Shown here: positions 60,983 through 64,000 of the stretch, in pieces | Layout: the number at the start of each line of letters is the position of its first letter | Position numbering within the stretch: position 1 is the stretch's first letter | The notes under the pieces: model-generated | Told to the model about the DNA's origin: nothing | The model's database searches: none | What the model saw: only the letters and a program-made list of their open reading frames with translations | DNA from: DAOUCP01 sp034432155 | Lineage (GTDB): Bacteria; Chloroflexota; Anaerolineae; Epilineales; Epilineaceae | Assembly: GCA_034432155.1 (NCBI GenBank) | Contig: DAOUCP010000035.1 | Coordinates: 62,001 to 126,000, forward strand | Reading direction: 5' to 3' | Length of the DNA: 64,000 nt | Program-made: the position numbers and the translations under genes

Positions 60983-62691
60983 CCTAGCCCGGTCAAGGCG
61001 ACGACGAGCGCAGACAGCAATGCCCACGCGGCAATCCAAAGCGGCCTGAGGGGCGAGGGCGGCGGGAGGCCAGTGACGTGCACCGCCGCCAGGGTGAGCT
61101 GGCCCGCGTCGACCCGCAGCTTGACCGCGTGCTCGCCGGGTGCCAGAGGGGCAACCACCAGCTGTTTCCGGTCGGCGAGCGCCTGGATGGCCGCCGAGCG
61201 GACCTCCTGGTCGACCACCAGGTACAATTCCGGTGGCGGGGCTTCCGCGGCTGGCCCCAGGTCGAGCCGAAACCCGCTGCCGGCGAAGCTAAACTGGAGC
61301 TCGGCGTCCGGTAGCCCAACCCGGACCGGCGCCCCGCCTGGCCCTTGTGCCTCTTGCCACGGCCCGGCGTAGACAAGTCCCCAGTCATCGGGCCAATGAA
61401 CGCCCGCCGCCAAGACGACCGGACGCCGGCGGGCCAGCTCCTGCAACGCCCCGAAGACCGGCAGCTCCACCCAATCGGGTTCGACCAGCCGGAAGTAGCC
61501 CTCGGGTCGCTGATGCCACTCGAAATCGGGCCGACGGAAGAACCAGACGAAGGCCGGGCCGATCCAGGGCCACTCACGGCCAATGCGCTCGTAGGCGGCC
61601 ACGGTGTAGCGGGCCCGAGTCGCCTCGGTCACTCGCCCGTAGGGCGCCGGCAATTCCTTGGGCGGGCTGTCCCAGCCCATTTCGGTAATCCAGACTGGCT
61701 TATGGGCATCGCCATGACGCACCATGATGTCACGCGCCAACAGCGGCCGCACGAAATTGGTTCGCTCGCGGCTCACTCGACAGTCTGTCGGACCGGTCCA
61801 TAGGCCGAAGGCCTGGACAGCCAGGACATCGAAGTCATCGGCCCAGCCTGCCTCGTAGAGCGCCTCCAGGTAGGCCAGGTCGTCCATGTTGCGCCCGCCC
61901 GCTTCGGTCGTCTGCGCCAAGGCGGCGCTGACGATCACCACGCCCGGGCATGCCCCACGGGCTCGCTTGGCCGCCAACGCGAGCAGACGGGCGTAGCCGG
62001 CTGGATCCACGTCACGCTCGCCCCACTCGGGGTAGATGTTCGGCTCGTTCCAGATTTGGTAGTAGCGGATTCGCCCGCAATAGCGTCCCACCACCGTGGC
62101 GACGAAATTGCCGAAGTCGCGCCAGTCGTCCGGGGGGCCCTTCTCCCCGGAGGCCGCAGGATCGGCAAATGCCCAGTCCGGAGGGTTGTCGAGTCGGACG
62201 AGAAGCTCGAGATGATGGTCGCGCGCCAAGTCCACGATGCGGTCGTACTTCTCCCAAGCCACACGCGGCGGGTCGTTGCGGCGGTCGAGGAAGTCCCCCC
62301 GCCCGTGGATCTCGATGTCCTCCCACGGGAACTCTTGCCGCACCCAGCCAAACCCGGCGTCCTTGATGAGGGCAAGCGAGCGACGAACGTTCTCCGGCTC
62401 GACCTCCAACTGCAGGAAAGTGTTCACGCCAAACGGATTCGACCCGCGGTGGGCCAGGACGTCATCCGGCGCCAAGGCAAGCTCGGGCCCCTGGCGCTCG
62501 ATCTGAACGAGAGCGATGAGGCCCTTCACACCCTCCCAGACGTTCTCCTCGCCTGTGACGCGCCACAAGTAGCTGCGGCTGGGCGGCGACAGGACGACCA
62601 GCACCCCCAGCGCGACGGCGCCACCGAGCGTCAGGACAAGACGGCGGCCACGCACGAGCGCCGATTCTAGGCGTTCGACGTCGTGCCGCAA
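60943..62691 (-). CDS. Membrane-anchored clan-A glycoside hydrolase (GH39-like)
   Basis: 582 residues. N-terminal anchor or signal (LVLTLGGAVALGVLVVL), a barrel with acid/base Glu in YYQIWNEPN and nucleophile Glu in VWITEMGW, then a beta domain and a second hydrophobic segment near the C-terminus (LWIAAWALLSALVVALTGL) followed by Arg residues. It should be exported, cleaving a glycan of unknown type. The C-terminal TM plus basic tail resembles a sorting-signal layout, but no PEP motif precedes it. TTG 62691 (AGGA six bases upstream) is used. Its stop lies inside the start of the following GT39 gene, so both are one operon. Confidence 0.82.
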   Translation of the reverse strand: MRHDVERLESALVRGRRLVLTLGGAVALGVLVVLSPPSRSYLWRVTGEENVWEGVKGLIALVQIERQGPELALAPDDVLAHRGSNPFGVNTFLQLEVEPENVRRSLALIKDAGFGWVRQEFPWEDIEIHGRGDFLDRRNDPPRVAWEKYDRIVDLARDHHLELLVRLDNPPDWAFADPAASGEKGPPDDWRDFGNFVATVVGRYCGRIRYYQIWNEPNIYPEWGERDVDPAGYARLLALAAKRARGACPGVVIVSAALAQTTEAGGRNMDDLAYLEALYEAGWADDFDVLAVQAFGLWTGPTDCRVSRERTNFVRPLLARDIMVRHGDAHKPVWITEMGWDSPPKELPAPYGRVTEATRARYTVAAYERIGREWPWIGPAFVWFFRRPDFEWHQRPEGYFRLVEPDWVELPVFGALQELARRRPVVLAAGVHWPDDWGLVYAGPWQEAQGPGGAPVRVGLPDAELQFSFAGSGFRLDLGPAAEAPPPELYLVVDQEVRSAAIQALADRKQLVVAPLAPGEHAVKLRVDAGQLTLAAVHVTGLPPPSPLRPLWIAAWALLSALVVALTGLGWLRRRPRTARAD

Positions 62692-62703
62692 GTCAGTCCT
62701 GCC

Positions 62704-62732
62704 TTGGCGAGGGCGCGCTGCGAGGCTATACT
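62704..62732 (+). promoter_or_regulatory. Promoter TTGGCG-17-TATACT for rpsU
   Basis: TTGGCG at 62704-62709 and TATACT at 62727-62732, spacing 17. The start site near 62739 leaves a ~42-base leader containing the ribosome site. Confidence 0.7.
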
Positions 62733-62780
62733 GACAGTTTGCCGCGCTAGCGAGATTCGACGAAGGGGGGTGAGAAGCGG

Positions 62781-62975
62781 ATGACGGTGGAACTGAAGCC
62801 CGGCGAGAGCTTTGAGAGCCTGCTCAAACGCTTCCGCAAGGAAGTGTCCAAAGCGCGCATCCTAAGTACGTACCGGCGCAAGCGCTGGTTCACCCCACTC
62901 AGCGAAGAGCGTCGCCTGGCCAAGAAGAAGGCCGAGCGCCGCGCCCGTCGGCGATTGCTGCGCAGCAGTCCCTAA
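62781..62975 (+). CDS. rpsU: 30S ribosomal protein bS21
   Basis: 64 residues, normal length. Recognised from the N-terminal VELKPGESFESLLKRFRKEV and the highly basic C-terminal half (KKKAERRARRRLL). bS21 sits near the 16S anti-Shine-Dalgarno and aids initiation. A strong GGGGGGTGAG precedes ATG 62781. The gene is monocistronic, between its own promoter and a terminator. Confidence 0.96.
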   Translation: MTVELKPGESFESLLKRFRKEVSKARILSTYRRKRWFTPLSEERRLAKKKAERRARRRLLRSSP

Positions 62976-63034
62976 GCGCGGGCGGAGCGCTCGATTCGGG
63001 TGCCCCGGGGCGCAGCGCGACCCCCATCGGAACA

Positions 63035-63073
63035 GCCGCCACCCGTCGTCAGGCACGGCGGGTGGCGTTGTTC
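63035..63073 (+). terminator. Intrinsic terminator after rpsU (possibly bidirectional)
   Basis: CGCCACCCG (63037-63045) pairs with CGGGTGGCG (63059-63067), loop 13, followed by TTGTT. It lies between convergent rpsU and the AAA+ gene; on the minus strand the stem is followed by a less T-rich stretch. Confidence 0.75.
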
Positions 63074-63108
63074 TCTTGCCAGCACCGGTTCGCCATTGCC
63101 AGCCTGGT

Positions 63109-64000
63109 TCACCGTGGTCGGCCGCGTCGGGCAGGCGGCGGACGGTCGGCGTACGATTCGTAGTACGCTGGCGCGATGATCTCGAAGATGGTGCATAGCC
63201 GGGTGTCCAACATGCGCGATCGCAAGCGCGCCGGCACCTCTTCGAGCCGCAGGGCCATGGTGATCACCGTCGCCAGCCGCGCTGCATAGCGGTAGTTCAG
63301 GATCTGGAAGAGCTTCTCCTTTGCCCAAGGGGTCGCACTCTCAACCCCCAGATCGTCCAGCACCAGAAGCGGGGTCGAGCGGACCTCGTCGAAGCGACGA
63401 TCGTATTGCACGCGGCTTGTCGGGCTATAGGTAGCTCGCAGGTGATCGAGAAGGTCGGGCACCACCACGAAGAGCGCTGGCGCACCTACGGCGACTCGCT
63501 GATTGGCGATCGCCGCCGCCAGGTGCGTCTTGCCGCAGCCATGCTGGCCCATGAAGACCAGCCAGCCACTCGGGGCCGCAGCAAACTGGCGCGCCAGCTC
63601 GAATGCCCGCTGGGCGTTCTCGGCTAGCTCGCGCCGCAGCACCGTCGCCCGGCTGTCCCAGCTTTCGAACGTCAAGCCACGATAGAGGTGAAGAGTTGAG
63701 AGCTCGGTGCCCTGGTCAGCCGTTCCGGCGCGGAAATCGAGGGCGCGGATCTCCACCGCTCGCACCAGGCCGACGTGGCACAGTCGAGAGCGAATCCGGT
63801 CGTCGAGATCCTCCAGCCGGCAGTTGGTGGTCACCACGGTGGGCAAACGATTGTTGTACCGATGGTTGAGCAGTTGGTACAGCTTCTCCGCCGCCCACGG
63901 CGTCGGCGCTTGAGCCCCCAGGTCGTCCAGGACCAGCAGTGGTACCTCGCGCACCGCTTCGAAGCGGTCCTCGTAGCTGTCGGCACTATCATCGGCAAAG
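63109..64000 (-). CDS. DnaC/IstB-like ATPase with two AAA+ modules, 5' end outside window
   Basis: At least 297 residues; the start lies beyond 64000. The visible N-terminal part is the end of one DnaC-type module: LLVLDDLGAQAPTPWAAEKLYQ (Walker B and following helix, here split as LLVLDDLGAQ and PWAAEKLYQ), VVTTNCRLEDLDDRIRSRL. It is followed by a linker and a complete second module: Walker A GQHGCGKTHLAAA, Walker B LLVLDDLGVES, then ITMALRLEEVPARLRSRM. The two halves align block for block, so the protein arose by internal duplication. DnaC/DnaI proteins load replicative helicase; IstB relatives serve transposases. No transposase is adjacent, favouring a helicase-loader role. Confidence 0.8.
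   Translation of the reverse strand, partial: FADDSADSYEDRFEAVREVPLLVLDDLGAQAPTPWAAEKLYQLLNHRYNNRLPTVVTTNCRLEDLDDRIRSRLCHVGLVRAVEIRALDFRAGTADQGTELSTLHLYRGLTFESWDSRATVLRRELAENAQRAFELARQFAAAPSGWLVFMGQHGCGKTHLAAAIANQRVAVGAPALFVVVPDLLDHLRATYSPTSRVQYDRRFDEVRSTPLLVLDDLGVESATPWAKEKLFQILNYRYAARLATVITMALRLEEVPARLRSRMLDTRLCTIFEIIAPAYYESYADRPPPARRGRPR

Overview
The window is very GC-rich, gene-dense bacterial chromosome. No rRNA or tRNA gene, insertion sequence or CRISPR array was recognised. Gene content suggests a Chloroflexota bacterium (Anaerolineae/Ardenticatenia-like). The grounds are the style of the secreted S8 proteases, several of which end in a Leu-Pro-x-x-Leu tail, the GT39 transferases with an extra C-terminal domain, the exosortase/EpsI pair and the HrcA-DnaJ-PrmA-RsmE cluster. 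This placement is inference; no marker gene was searched. The sequence shows about 39 protein genes, mostly on the + strand, often with 4-bp ATGA or GTGA overlaps. Promoters resemble TTGRCA-17/18-TATAMT, and some start codons lie only a few bases after the -10 box.

Layout: 1-2516 (-) is a secreted C25-like protein that lacks both catalytic residues. 2581-5989 (+) is a pyruvate-kinase-like gene coupled to two thymidylate-kinase-like genes. 6078-8026 is a small Cys-rich protein, an exosortase and EpsI. 8098-10208 is a PH-domain membrane protein and a degenerate glycosidase-like barrel. 10282-12737 (-) is fabF-fabH; 12845-15900 (+) is a site-2 protease and a GT39-like membrane protein ending in tandem repeats. 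15901-16425 is a repeat-rich intergenic region before a secreted protein of unknown function. 18522-20272 (-) is plsX plus a membrane protein. 20363-21920 holds a hypothetical gene convergent with and overlapping mutM. 22082-32659 (+) is dnaE coupled to two paralogous subtilases. 32716-36319 is two GT4 glycosyltransferases and a double cupin. 36404-40891 is a third, very large subtilase. 40999-46354 is a coiled-coil protein, selB, a GT2 and a polyprenyl-phosphate sugar transferase. 46673-50516 is hrcA-dnaJ-prmA-rsmE. 50586-51884 is two genes of unknown function. 51945-56169 is a GT39 protein and a queuosine pair (yhhQ-queF). 56318-62691 (-) is guaA, a second GT39 protein and a clan-A glycosidase. 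The window ends with rpsU (+) and a DnaC-like protein with two AAA+ modules (-, runs off the end).

Two themes stand out. First, extracytoplasmic biology dominates: proteases, glycosyltransferases and a sorting transpeptidase sit among housekeeping genes for lipid, DNA, translation and queuosine functions. Two enzyme-fold proteins (C25-like, glycosidase-like) have lost both catalytic residues, so they look like binding or structural proteins. Second, short tandem repeats of 30, 36, 42, 51 and 57 bp recur. Inside genes the unit is nearly always a multiple of three, adding low-complexity linkers or tails to otherwise conserved enzymes (QueF, GT4, GT39, subtilase); units of 61 and 42/43 bp sit where two genes end and appear to have moved stop codons.
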